A DNA stretch of 42,084 nt from Chloroflexota bacterium (GTDB lineage Bacteria; Chloroflexota; Limnocylindria; Limnocylindrales; CSP1-4). Both the position numbers and the translations under genes were made by a program. Under the pieces are notes generated by a model that was not told the DNA's origin, did not search any database, and saw only the letters and a list, made by a program, of their open reading frames with translations. The DNA lies in the NCBI GenBank assembly GCA_012026785.1, contig VEOW01000101.1:1-42084 (forward strand), read 5' to 3'. Shown in pieces: positions 8,847-16,948 of the stretch (its first letter is position 1; each line of letters begins with the position of its first letter).

Positions 8847-9130
8847 AAGGTGCCGACGACGTCGTTGCGGCGGGCCAGCTCGCGGTTGACCCGCTCGAGC
8901 GGGTTGGTCGACCAGATCTTCGTCCAGTGCTCGCGTGGGCAGGCCAGATTAGGCGAGCACGTCATCCTGCGCGCCAAGCAGGATCTCGGCCGCCTTCGGG
9001 AACGACGTGGCCAGGCGCTCGGCCACGGCCCGCAGTTGGGCGTGGGCCGCGGCCTCGTCGGGCTGGGCGAAGATCGTCCGGACGAAGGCTGCAACCATCC
9101 CACTGGCGTGCCGCGGGACGTGGGTCAGCA
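8847..9130 (-). pseudogene. IS256-family transposase fragment (central to C-terminal part)
   Basis: The minus strand reads LTHVPRHASGMVAAFVRTIF, then AERLATSFPKAAEIL, and after a frameshift near 8950 continues as REHWTKIWSTNPLERVNREL. These are typical of the catalytic half of IS256/mutator transposases. It is cut at 8847 by the IS110 element and resumes at 7563. The N-terminal half is missing; upstream of 9130 the sequence switches to a different mutator-type fragment. Confidence 0.65.
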
Positions 9131-9300
9131 GAGGTCGTCGGCGAGGCAGGCCATCGCGGCGGGGTAGGCCCGGCCGAAGCGCTCGAGGACGGGCGGCCGG
9201 CGTCGCCTGCCCCGCCTCGTGGTCGGCGCGTCACGGATCGCCCGGATGTGGGCGAGGACGTCGTCGGCGGCCTCCGCCGGCACCTTCGCTCGCAGGTTGC
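9131..9300 (-). pseudogene. Fragment of a second mutator/IS256-type transposase
   Basis: The minus strand reads NLRAKVPAEAADDVLAHIRA and then PPVLERFGRAYPAAMACLADD. That is the pattern of the region just before the C-terminal motif in another IS256-like subgroup. It abuts the previous fragment without a recognisable terminus, so the two were probably joined by recombination or deletion. No intact reading frame remains. Confidence 0.45.
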
Positions 9301-9314
9301 CGAGCTTGGCCGGT

Positions 9315-9425
9315 CACTCGACCGCCCTCGAACGGCTCACCGTCGAGATGTACGCCAGGGGTCTCTCGACCGCGACGTCGAAGACTGCGTTCGCGACGAG
9401 CACCCCGGGCGAGCTGCTCATCAGC
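9315..9425 (+). pseudogene. N-terminal-type IS256 transposase fragment, opposite strand
   Basis: The plus strand reads ALERLTVEMYARGLST and a following GELLISEL. These resemble the early conserved block of IS256 transposases (ALyarGLSTrdi...ATGGeLLSrtavSel). It lies on the opposite strand to its neighbours and has no flanking gene structure, so it is a third, independent remnant in the IS pile. Confidence 0.4.
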
Positions 9426-9518
9426 GAACTCGGTGGGGTGACACGTCGCCGCAGGCACCGTCGGAGTCGCTCCCGGTTCCGGGAGTCGAGCTGCCGAGCG
9501 CCAGGCCGATGGTCGCTC

Positions 9519-9555
9519 TTGACGCGACGTGCTACCTTTCGACGCAATCGTTTGC
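9519..9555 (+). promoter_or_regulatory. LacI-type operator, site 2 (inverted), with an upstream TTGACG
   Basis: GCAATCGTTTGC (9544-9555) is the reverse complement of the operator core seen at 1434 and 16876. The extended 17-mer CGCAATCGTTTGCCCAC (9543-9559) is the exact reverse complement of the one at 16872-16888. TTGACG at 9519-9524 could serve as a -35 box; no good -10 box is visible. It lies 450 bases ahead of the ABC-transporter operon, on the far side of the IS debris. Confidence 0.55.
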
Positions 9556-9559
9556 CCAC

Positions 9560-10009
9560 TGGTGTGCTATGCCCGAATCAGCCTCTTCCTGCGCTTGGAC
9601 GCCGGGTCTTCGCGACGGTACGACATCGCCGCGGCGCGGAGAGGTGCCACTGGGAGACTTGGGGCACGGGATCCAGTCTCAACTTCACCGGGGAACTTCA
9701 CTTCGGCCTCGTTCGGGGGTCGACAGCGGTTCGGCCCCCGTCCTGCGACCCGCCCCGTTTTTTGCATCTGCAACCGACGTGGGCGCTGATAGCCCACGCG
9801 TCGCCATTACAGGTGATTGTTCAGACCTCGCTGGGCTCGCCATGCCCGCCCCAAGGTCACCGCGGTCGCAAGGGCAGCGAACGTTCCCAGCGCACGGAGG
9901 GAGGTGAATGTCTCCGACATTTGGGGGAGTCCTCGCGTGAGACCGTCAATTCGAGCAGACATGAAACGCATGGACCGACATCAAGGAAGATCGATCGGAG
10001 GGCTGATAG
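9560..10009. other. Gene-free leader between operator site 2 and the ABC operon
   Basis: I find no credible gene in this 450-base stretch; the track ORFs here are low-complexity shadows. A short direct repeat, AACTTCACCGGGG followed by AACTTCACTTCGG, near 9680-9705 looks like an insertion-sequence tip, but the family is not certain. A Shine-Dalgarno-like GGAGGG closes the stretch, ahead of the ATG at 10010. Confidence 0.4.
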
Positions 10010-11356
10010 ATGGAGTTTGAAGACACTGTATCCCGAAGCGACAAAGACAGGGAGCACGCTTTCGCCGCATTGCTTAGCCGGCGCCGCTTCCTCCGCGGCA
10101 TTGGCGCCCTTGGACTCCTGGGTATGAGCGGGCCTGCTCTGGCGGCTTGTGGGGCGTTGGCGCCCCAAAGTCCGACGCCTGGGCCCGGGGCAAGTGGCTC
10201 CCAAGGTCCTGACGAGACCGCCGGCATAGGCCCCATCCATCTCGTGAGTCTGTTCTCCCTCTCCGGCCCATCGGCGGAGACCGGCCAACTCTGCAACGAG
10301 GGCGTGAGGCTGGCAGCCAAGGAGGCTGAATCGAGACACGGCCTTGTCGTGGACATCGAAGAATTGGATGACACTGGGAGTGTAGACGAAGCTGTACGTC
10401 GCTGCCGAGATGCATTAGGCCAAGGCAGTAGGTTCTTCACTGGTTCGACACTATCGAATATTGCGCTCGCGCTTAGCGAGACGATTAACCGCGAAGGAGG
10501 TGTATATACGACAGGTACAGGCGCCGATGCCATCACCGGAGAAGAGTGCCGCACCGCAACGTTCCGGTGGGCAGTCACAACCTACGGGGACGTACGGGAG
10601 TCTGTGGGACCCTTGCTGAAGCTGAAGCCCGAGTTGAAGCGATGGTACACGATTACTACCGACTACGTGTTCGGCGAGGGCCTGCTGACCGCGACCAAGG
10701 ATCTTCTTGCCGAAGCCGGGGCAACGCACGTCGGCAACTCCTACCACAGCCTTGATGAGACCCAATTCTCGTCTTACCTGAACAATGCCAGGGCCGCGAA
10801 CCCAGACGTGCTCCTACTCCTCAACTTCGGCGGACAGTCCACGACCTCGTTGAAGCAGGCGATCAGTTTTGGGTTGCGGGATGAGTTGACGCTCGCGATG
10901 GCAGTATCGTCCGGGTTGGAGCAGTTGCGCGCGCTAGGCCCCGAGGTGCTCGAAGGGGTCTATATGGGCGGCGCATACTGGCACACAGTGGATACGTCGC
11001 GTAATAAGGAGTTCGTCGACGCATTCAGGGGCGAGTACGGACGCACGCCGGGCACCTTGGCTGCACAGGGCTATGAAGGTGCGCGAATGATCCTCGAAGG
11101 TGTTGCCCGAGCTGGTTCTCAGGACCCCGAGGCGGTCATTGAGGCGCTCGAAGGCTATACTTATGATGCTCTCACAGGTCCGTCCGAGATCCGTGCCGAT
11201 GACCACCAACTGCTGAAGGATTATCTGCTTCTCCGCGGCAAGGCTCGTGCCGAAATGGCAGACGAGGATGATCTCGTGGAAGTCCTAAGCAGCGGGCAGA
11301 GCTATAAGTCTCCTTCGGAGGCAGGCTGCGACGCGCTCGTACCGCTGGGCGAGTAG
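10010..11356 (+). CDS. ABC transporter substrate-binding lipoprotein, branched-chain-amino-acid (LivK) type
   Basis: A 448-residue extracytoplasmic binding protein (Peripla_BP_6 type) that delivers the ligand to the LivHMGF complex encoded next. The N-terminus has a twin-arginine-type motif, SRRRFLRG (23-30), then a hydrophobic stretch and a lipobox, LAAC, with Cys47. It is therefore probably exported folded and lipid-anchored. The mature part carries family patterns such as IHLVSLFSLSGPSAETG, ITTDYVFGEG and TLAAQGYEGARMI. The ATG at 10010 has GGAGGG eight bases upstream. LivK-type proteins bind branched-chain amino acids but also amides, urea and aromatic acids; given the neighbours, a cyclic amide or N-heterocycle is a reasonable guess. 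Confidence 0.9.
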   Translation: MEFEDTVSRSDKDREHAFAALLSRRRFLRGIGALGLLGMSGPALAACGALAPQSPTPGPGASGSQGPDETAGIGPIHLVSLFSLSGPSAETGQLCNEGVRLAAKEAESRHGLVVDIEELDDTGSVDEAVRRCRDALGQGSRFFTGSTLSNIALALSETINREGGVYTTGTGADAITGEECRTATFRWAVTTYGDVRESVGPLLKLKPELKRWYTITTDYVFGEGLLTATKDLLAEAGATHVGNSYHSLDETQFSSYLNNARAANPDVLLLLNFGGQSTTSLKQAISFGLRDELTLAMAVSSGLEQLRALGPEVLEGVYMGGAYWHTVDTSRNKEFVDAFRGEYGRTPGTLAAQGYEGARMILEGVARAGSQDPEAVIEALEGYTYDALTGPSEIRADDHQLLKDYLLLRGKARAEMADEDDLVEVLSSGQSYKSPSEAGCDALVPLGE

Positions 11357-11365
11357 TAGTCTCAG

Positions 11366-12226
11366 ATGGACCTGTCGCTATTGTTCGCGCAGTTCCTGAA
11401 TGGCATTGTGATCGGGATGGTGTACTTCCTGCTCGCATTCGGGCTGTCGCTGATCTTTGGCGTACAGAACTTCGTCAACTTCGCTCATGGCAGCCTCTTT
11501 CTGATTGGTGCTTATCTGGGAATCACGATGGCGGGTCGCCTGGGTTGGTTCTGGCCTGCCATCGTGATCGTCCCACTTCTAGTCGGCGGAATAGGAATGG
11601 CGATCGAGTGGCTACTGCTGCGACGGCTCTACGCCGCTGGTCACATTTACCAGATCCTGGGGACGTACGGCCTTGCGCTCGTTATCGTCGAAACGGTGAT
11701 ACTCGTGTGGGGCCCGTTCACGCAATCCGTTGATGCGCCAGACCTTCTGCGTGGTGTCTTTAGGATCGGCAGTGCAGTAGTGCCTGTCTATCGAGTGTTC
11801 GTGGTGGCCGCGACTGGGCTTATCGGGCTAATCCTCTGGTTCATCATCCAGAGGTCACGCTTTGGGTTACAGCTCAAGGCCAGTGCCGAGTCGAGTGAAA
11901 TGAGTGCCGCTCTCGGCGTCAACGTACCCTCAGTCTTCAGACGTACCTTCGCACTCGGCGCCGCTACAGCTGGAATCGCAGGAGTTCTGGCAGCTCCGAT
12001 GCAAGGCGTCACCCCAGGCTCAGGCGATGAGATCATGGGTATCGCCTTTGCAGTGGTCGTAATTGGTGGGTTGACGACCATCTCTGGCGTGTTCCTGGCG
12101 TCCTTAGCAGTAGGCCTCGTACAGAGCATCGGCATCGTTTTCTGGCCAGAGGGAGGCTCTATTCTCGTCTATGTGCTCATGGCTCTCGTGCTACTGACCA
12201 CAAGACATGAGTTGGCTAGCGCCTAG
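11366..12226 (+). CDS. livH: ABC transporter permease, LivH type
   Basis: A 286-residue inner-membrane permease, one of the two membrane subunits of a HAAT-family importer. The LivH N-terminal pattern is clear (LFAQFLNGIVIGMVYFLLA, GLSLIFGVQNFVNFAHGSL). Several hydrophobic helices follow. The cytoplasmic coupling segment has the EAA-like GLQLKASAESSEMSAALGVN. It begins nine bases after the binding-protein stop and ends directly against the next start (TAG then ATG), so it is part of one polycistronic unit. Confidence 0.92.
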   Translation: MDLSLLFAQFLNGIVIGMVYFLLAFGLSLIFGVQNFVNFAHGSLFLIGAYLGITMAGRLGWFWPAIVIVPLLVGGIGMAIEWLLLRRLYAAGHIYQILGTYGLALVIVETVILVWGPFTQSVDAPDLLRGVFRIGSAVVPVYRVFVVAATGLIGLILWFIIQRSRFGLQLKASAESSEMSAALGVNVPSVFRRTFALGAATAGIAGVLAAPMQGVTPGSGDEIMGIAFAVVVIGGLTTISGVFLASLAVGLVQSIGIVFWPEGGSILVYVLMALVLLTTRHELASA

Positions 12227-13297
12227 ATGTACAAGGACGCATCAGCGAGAAACGAGTCCGGCACGGCATTGACCGTTGCTACCAAGGGTATAGCTGTGGG
12301 CCATCTTCGTGATCGACCCCCTCGAGAACAGCGGACAGTATTGCGCCATCTAGTCTTTGCCATTGGTGCTGTTGGTGCGCTCGCCGTGGCTTTGCCACCC
12401 TCGCTAGGCACCCCAATCCTCGTCTTCTCCATGGCCGCCATCGGCTGTAACCTGCTTCTGGGAACGGGCGGTCTCCTCTCCTTTGGACAAGGAGCCTTGT
12501 TCGGGGCGGGCGCATACGCCTTTACACTAGCAACTGTTCGCGGGGGCTCTGAGCCCCTCGTCGCGCTCTTAGTATCGGTCGCAGCCGGCACCGCTGGAGG
12601 CGCCTTTATGGGGACGATTTCGAGCGCTCGGAGGGGTATACCGGGTGTGATGCTGACGTTCGCCCTTGCCCAGCTGGCAGTCTTTTCGGTTTACGCCTTT
12701 AGGCGTATAACCGGCGGTGAAGATGGGATTCGTGGCGTTCCGTCGACGTTACTAGCCCTAGGACCTTTCCAGCTCAACCATGCGCTCTCGACGTATGTGG
12801 TGTCCGCCCTCCTGTTCACGCTCATTGTCGTGACCGCAGCGCGACTCAACGAGTCCCCGCTTGGATACGCGCTCAAAGCCGTCCGTGATAATGAAGATCG
12901 CGTTGCCGCAATTGGCCTGCACGTCCGACAACTCAAGATAACGGCTTTTGCGATCTCCGGCGCAATTACCGCTACAGCTGGCGCAGCCCATACCCTATAC
13001 CTTCAATCCGTGTCTATCGACGCCGTCAGCGTGGGCACGGGAATTGCGATTCTGATGATCTCGATCCTTGGAGGATCTCGCTCAGTCGCTGGAGCGGTCC
13101 TCGGTGCCGTGGTGTTCACGGTTCTTAGTGATCGTCTAGCACTTGTGTGGAGCCGCTGGCCCATGTTGCTTGGCATCGCCCTGATTCTCAGCGCCATTGG
13201 GCTGAGAGGCGGCTTGTGGGGTTTGATTACCGATCTACGCGCATGGTTCCGCCTTCGGATGGCAGCCCTGCGCCACGAGACGCGTGTCGGCACGTGA
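12227..13297 (+). CDS. livM: ABC transporter permease, LivM type
   Basis: Second membrane subunit, 356 residues. After a polar N-terminal extension of about 40 residues come the transmembrane segments and the LivM motifs LLSFGQGALFGAGAYAF and GYALKAVRDNEDRVAAIGL (coupling helix), with ILGGSRSVAGAVLGAV towards the end. The ATG touches the livH stop. No separate Shine-Dalgarno site is evident, which fits translational coupling. The long polar N-terminus could mean a later start, but no better one is visible. Confidence 0.9.
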   Translation: MYKDASARNESGTALTVATKGIAVGHLRDRPPREQRTVLRHLVFAIGAVGALAVALPPSLGTPILVFSMAAIGCNLLLGTGGLLSFGQGALFGAGAYAFTLATVRGGSEPLVALLVSVAAGTAGGAFMGTISSARRGIPGVMLTFALAQLAVFSVYAFRRITGGEDGIRGVPSTLLALGPFQLNHALSTYVVSALLFTLIVVTAARLNESPLGYALKAVRDNEDRVAAIGLHVRQLKITAFAISGAITATAGAAHTLYLQSVSIDAVSVGTGIAILMISILGGSRSVAGAVLGAVVFTVLSDRLALVWSRWPMLLGIALILSAIGLRGGLWGLITDLRAWFRLRMAALRHETRVGT

Positions 13298-14073
13298 AGA
13301 AGATTGCAGGGCCGCCGGTCAGCCGTACCGCACCCATAATGGAAGTTGTTCGCCTTTCCAAGTCTTACGGTTCGTTCATAGCAGTCGACGGAGTGTCCCT
13401 TACCTTCCAGTCCGGGCTGACCCAGGCGATAATCGGACCGAATGGCGCCGGCAAGACCACCCTATTCAATTTGCTGACCGGAAAACTGCGGCCCTCCGGA
13501 GGACAAGTCCTACTCGATGGTAAAGACATCACTCACACTTCAGCCCGCGAGCGGGTACATATGGGGATCGGCCGATCTTTCCAAGTGACCTCGCTATTCA
13601 CGGAGTTGACGGTTCTCGAGAACGTAGCGTTGGGTCTGGTAGGGTCCACGCGCGGCGCCCTATTCGATATATGGTCAGTCCTCCACAGACGGCACGAGGT
13701 CACGGAAGCTACAGGAATCTTGGAACGTGTCGGGCTTAAGTCTCTCGCGGGTTCATCAGTCTCAACCTTGAGCCATGGACAGCGAAGGCTGGTCGAGGTC
13801 GCCATGGCCCTGAGTTCCCGCTCGAGGCTCATCTTTCTCGACGAGCCGACGTCCGGCATGGGGATCGAGGACGTCGAGAGCATGAACAGCCTCCTCAGCG
13901 CCCTGTCTAGTGACCACACGATAGTCTTCATTGAGCACAATATGGGCCTTACCCTGGAGATCGCCGACCGGATTATCGTGATGTTGGGCGGTTCCGTTAT
14001 CGCAGACGGAAAGCCCGCCGACGTCGTTCATGACGCGGCGGTCCGAAGAGCGTACCTTGGCGGGGTTGCTTGA
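13294..14073 (+). CDS. livG: ABC transporter ATP-binding protein, LivG type
   Basis: Cytoplasmic ATPase of the Liv-type importer, about 259 residues. It has Walker A GPNGAGKTT, a LivG-specific GIGRSFQVTSLF, a signature variant LSHGQRRLVEVAM, Walker B LIFLDEPTSGM, and the H-loop IEHNM. The track's start at 13147 lies deep inside livM and adds an unrelated sequence. I choose the GTG at 13294, which overlaps the livM stop as GTGA like other junctions here. ATG 13339 is a possible alternative but has no ribosome-binding site. Confidence 0.9.
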   Translation: MKKIAGPPVSRTAPIMEVVRLSKSYGSFIAVDGVSLTFQSGLTQAIIGPNGAGKTTLFNLLTGKLRPSGGQVLLDGKDITHTSARERVHMGIGRSFQVTSLFTELTVLENVALGLVGSTRGALFDIWSVLHRRHEVTEATGILERVGLKSLAGSSVSTLSHGQRRLVEVAMALSSRSRLIFLDEPTSGMGIEDVESMNSLLSALSSDHTIVFIEHNMGLTLEIADRIIVMLGGSVIADGKPADVVHDAAVRRAYLGGVA

Positions 14074-14075
14074 GC

Positions 14076-14834
14076 ATGCCGAGTCTGCTCGAGCTCCAGC
14101 ATCTATCCGGATTCTACGGCGAGAGCGCTGGAGTGAGGGACGTCTCCTTCTCGCTCTCTGATGGCGAATGCTTAGCGCTGATGGGTCGAAATGGAGCAGG
14201 CAAGACTACGACGCTGAAGGCAATCCTGGGAATGGTGTCTCGGACCGGCCAGGTGTCATTTGCCGGGACGGATATCACGTCCCTACGTCCCTTCGAGATT
14301 GTTCGTCTCGGCATCGCGTATGTACCAGAAGGTAGGGGGATACTCGCCAGACTTACGGTCGAGGAGAATTTGACATTGGTGGCTCAGGGGAATAGGGACG
14401 CCATCCGAGAGGTTTTGGCGGAGTTCCCCTGGATCCAGCAGAGACTCAAGAACCGGGGCGATCAGCTCTCTGGCGGTGAGCAGCAGATGCTCGCCATCGC
14501 TCGAGCTATCGCGGTTCGGCCGCGCGTTGCGCTCTTGGACGAACCATCTGAGGGTCTGGCACCTACGATAGTAGAGCAACTGCATCGAAAGGTCGCTCAG
14601 ATGAAGCAAGGCGGTACAGCTCTCGTAATCGTGGGGCAAGATATCGAGTTCTCTCTAACCCTGGCAGACCGGCTCTGTATCCTTGAAGAGGGAAGGGTCC
14701 ACTATGTTGGTGCGATCACGAGTCAGGCAAAGGCAAAGGAACTCGTTGTGGAAGCTCTCGCGCTAAGCACCAAGAGAAGCGATCCCGCGGATGGGTCGTC
14801 TCCGATGAGGATTATGGAGAAGGTAGATGACTAG
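14076..14834 (+). CDS. livF: ABC transporter ATP-binding protein, LivF type
   Basis: Second cytoplasmic ATPase of the importer, about 252 residues. The full ATPase set is present: Walker A MGRNGAGKTT, the Q-loop region near GIAYVPEGRGI (the LivF hallmark), signature LSGGEQQMLAIARAI, and Walker B VALLDEPSEGLAP. A TTG at 14070 overlaps the livG stop as TTGA and would add two residues. I prefer the ATG at 14076, which is better spaced from GGCGGGG. Its last eight bases overlap the amidohydrolase start, which ties transport directly to the enzyme. Confidence 0.91.
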   Translation: MPSLLELQHLSGFYGESAGVRDVSFSLSDGECLALMGRNGAGKTTTLKAILGMVSRTGQVSFAGTDITSLRPFEIVRLGIAYVPEGRGILARLTVEENLTLVAQGNRDAIREVLAEFPWIQQRLKNRGDQLSGGEQQMLAIARAIAVRPRVALLDEPSEGLAPTIVEQLHRKVAQMKQGGTALVIVGQDIEFSLTLADRLCILEEGRVHYVGAITSQAKAKELVVEALALSTKRSDPADGSSPMRIMEKVDD

Positions 14835-16188
14835 GTCCGTCGAAGACACCGTCCTCATCCGTGGAGCACGTCTCGTCGGGGAGCCTGGATCTTGGACGCA
14901 GGGACGTGTATGTGACGTTCTCGTCGTCGGCTCCAAGATTGGCCGCATCGAAGGCGACATTGAGGGCACCTTTGACTTTGTGATTAACGCAGACGGCATG
15001 ATACTCATGCCTGGCATGGTAGACACACACCTTCACCTGTGGGAATCGCTATTCCGTGGGGAAATGGCAGACTCTTGGGGCAACGACTACTTCGGCTCCA
15101 TCCCTCCGTACATCAGCTACATGAGCCCCGAAGATGTGTACATTAGCGTGTATGCTGGCGCAATTGAGTTGCTGCAGAATGGCGTGACGAGCGTCATGGA
15201 CTACGCTCATTGTGCACGATCCCCAGAGCATGTAGACGCGGTACTGGCGGCATTGGACTCGGCAGGGATCCGTGCCGTGCTTGGGTATGATCTGCACAAG
15301 AGGGAACACACGCGATACGACCCCCGATTGATCTCATACAGCAGCAGGCTCAGTGATCTTGAGCGCCTATTCTCGCGCGTCAGCTCAGTCCCGCTGATAT
15401 CGGCCGCAGTATGCCTATCGGAGTTCGTCCCTGGTGACCCCGAGAGCATGACCCGAGCCGCTACTGAGATCGATATAGCGAGGCGACTCAACGCACAGGC
15501 GTTCTTTCACAACAACTATCACGGTGAGATCACTGAATTGGCCCTACGAAATCTACTGGGACCGCATCTGGTTGCCGTGCACGGGAACTACGATAGCGAC
15601 GTAGAGCTAAAGCTTGTGGCCGACTCAGGCACTTGGATAACAACGCAGCCCACCACTGAGATGATGTCGGGTAGACGCTCGATGACAATGATCACGCGAG
15701 GCGTCCGTCTGGGGGTCAAATTCTCCCTCGGGATGGACGTTCCCGCCGTTGGAAAGCTTGGCATTCTTAACGAGATGCGGAGCTTCTATTTGCTTGGTCG
15801 GCTCCAGGACGGAATTGCAGAGCGGAGTGAGGGCCGTGTCCCGGTTCGACGATCGGAGGGTGTTCCGGCAGTGAACCCTGCGATGGCACTGCAGGTCGGC
15901 ACCAGCTACGGTGCCGAAACGATTGGCTTGGGCGGGTCTGTAGGCGAGATCCGCGTCGGAGGCGACGCCGACCTTGTTTTGATCGATACACGTCCTTTTG
16001 GAGAAGCGCCTGATACGGCAGCGCACATCATCATGTGTGCAGGGTATGACGATATCGACACCGTCATGGTTGCTGGAAAGGTGCGGAAGCACGAAAGGAA
16101 GCTGGTCGGGGTGGACTTGCAGGACCTGGCTGCACGCCGGAGCTCTGCTCTTAAGCACGTCCGCGAGCAGAGAGAAACCTCTGGATGA
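14827..16188 (+). CDS. Amidohydrolase, COG0402 (cytosine/adenosine-type deaminase, TRZ/ATZ-like), copy 1
   Basis: A 453-residue metal-dependent hydrolase. It has the HxH metal site VDTHLHLWES (about 65-74), further histidines in FHNNYHGE (about 226-233) and VHGNYD (about 251-256), and an aspartate in LGMDVP (about 301-306) where the family usually has GTDS. Such enzymes deaminate, dechlorinate or open N-heterocyclic rings (cytosine, guanine, S-adenosylhomocysteine, triazines). The ATG sits in an 8-base overlap with livF, after GGAGAAGG. It is clearly paralogous to the gene at 16949: VMDYAHCARSPEHVDA matches VMDYCHCVRTPEHADA. The substrate is probably what the adjacent importer brings in; this is an inference. 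Confidence 0.88.
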   Translation: MTRSVEDTVLIRGARLVGEPGSWTQGRVCDVLVVGSKIGRIEGDIEGTFDFVINADGMILMPGMVDTHLHLWESLFRGEMADSWGNDYFGSIPPYISYMSPEDVYISVYAGAIELLQNGVTSVMDYAHCARSPEHVDAVLAALDSAGIRAVLGYDLHKREHTRYDPRLISYSSRLSDLERLFSRVSSVPLISAAVCLSEFVPGDPESMTRAATEIDIARRLNAQAFFHNNYHGEITELALRNLLGPHLVAVHGNYDSDVELKLVADSGTWITTQPTTEMMSGRRSMTMITRGVRLGVKFSLGMDVPAVGKLGILNEMRSFYLLGRLQDGIAERSEGRVPVRRSEGVPAVNPAMALQVGTSYGAETIGLGGSVGEIRVGGDADLVLIDTRPFGEAPDTAAHIIMCAGYDDIDTVMVAGKVRKHERKLVGVDLQDLAARRSSALKHVREQRETSG

Positions 16189-16875
16189 CTTCGCGGAATC
16201 GTGGGGGAGCCACTGCCTCGTCACCCCAACCATCAGGGATCGATGCTTGTCTTCGCTAATGCGCGCTTGAGTTCCGGCGACAGCTGCTGAGGCCAGTCCT
16301 GCTGCGTCAATAGGCTCCGGCGCCAGCCGAGTCGTGCGTCACGAGCATCGAGCATGGGACGGGTCTCTCCCAACGGGACGCGCGTTCGGCGGTCGTGCAT
16401 GGCTAACACGCGGAGTGAGGCGGGCGAAACGCCCGCAGCGTTACCTCGCGAGGGGATGGTCGTTCCTCCGCTCCCTCGAGTCCGTCCAAGGGCGAGGCAT
16501 CTAACTGACCTTGATCGCCTTCAGCGGCATGCCCGTCCGCTGGGTTCCGCGATTACTAGAGAGCCCTACTCGCACCCAAAGAGCACAAGCATCTCCGACC
16601 GGCGGCCAACCTACTGCTCGGCCGCACCGAACGCCTGAACCGGCGTGGCTGGCTGGGCTACGACAGCCTCGAAGTCATCGTCTATGACGTGACCCGCCTG
16701 TCCCACGTCGCCCGAGTGCCCGATGAGAGAGCACCCGATCCGCCAGCCAGGGGGCCTTGTTCGACGCCGCTGCCGCTGGGTGGCCGCGGCGTCCGGATCG
16801 AACGCGCCCTGACCGAGAACGCCAAGCGAATCAGAGCTGTGATCGGCGCCTCTTGACAGGGCCAATATGGTGTGG
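16189..16875. other. Intergenic stretch between the two amidohydrolase genes
   Basis: About 690 bases without a recognised gene. A strong perfect hairpin, GCGGGCG-AAA-CGCCCGC (16420-16436), could end the upstream operon, but it has no T-tract. A plus-strand frame without a start codon is open from about 16559 to 16856 (NRRGWLGYDSLEVIVYDVTR, then ALTENAKRIRAVIGAS before a TGA). I cannot assign it to a family and suspect a gene remnant. TTGACA at 16853-16858 may be the -35 box of the next operon. Confidence 0.4.
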
Positions 16876-16887
16876 GCAAACGATTGC
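16853..16887 (+). promoter_or_regulatory. TTGACA box and LacI-type operator, site 3
   Basis: TTGACA (16853-16858) is followed 17 bases later by GCAAACGATTGC (16876-16887), so the operator sits where the -10 region should be. The sequence around it, GTGGGCAAACGATTGCG, is identical over 17 bases to the inverted site at 9543-9559 and shares the 12-base core with the site at 1434. No good -10 hexamer is visible. It would control the second amidohydrolase and the ECF transporter genes. Confidence 0.6.
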
Positions 16888-16948
16888 GCGACGTACGCGC
16901 TCGGAGTAGGTGAGATCATGAGCAGGCTGGGGGATACGATTGCACCCC

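Noticed and set aside
8576-9907. 443-residue plus-strand ORF across the IS region
   Set aside because: Low-complexity Arg/Pro/Ser/Gly content. It runs antisense to the recognisable IS110 and IS256 fragments and shares no motif with a known family, so it is a GC-driven shadow.
16420-16436. Rho-independent terminator
   Set aside because: The stem is strong (7 bp, AAA loop) but is followed by AGCGTTACC, with no T-run, so I do not list it as a terminator.
16559-16856. Possible gene of about 98 codons
   Set aside because: It has no start codon and no recognisable family; noted only within the intergenic entry.
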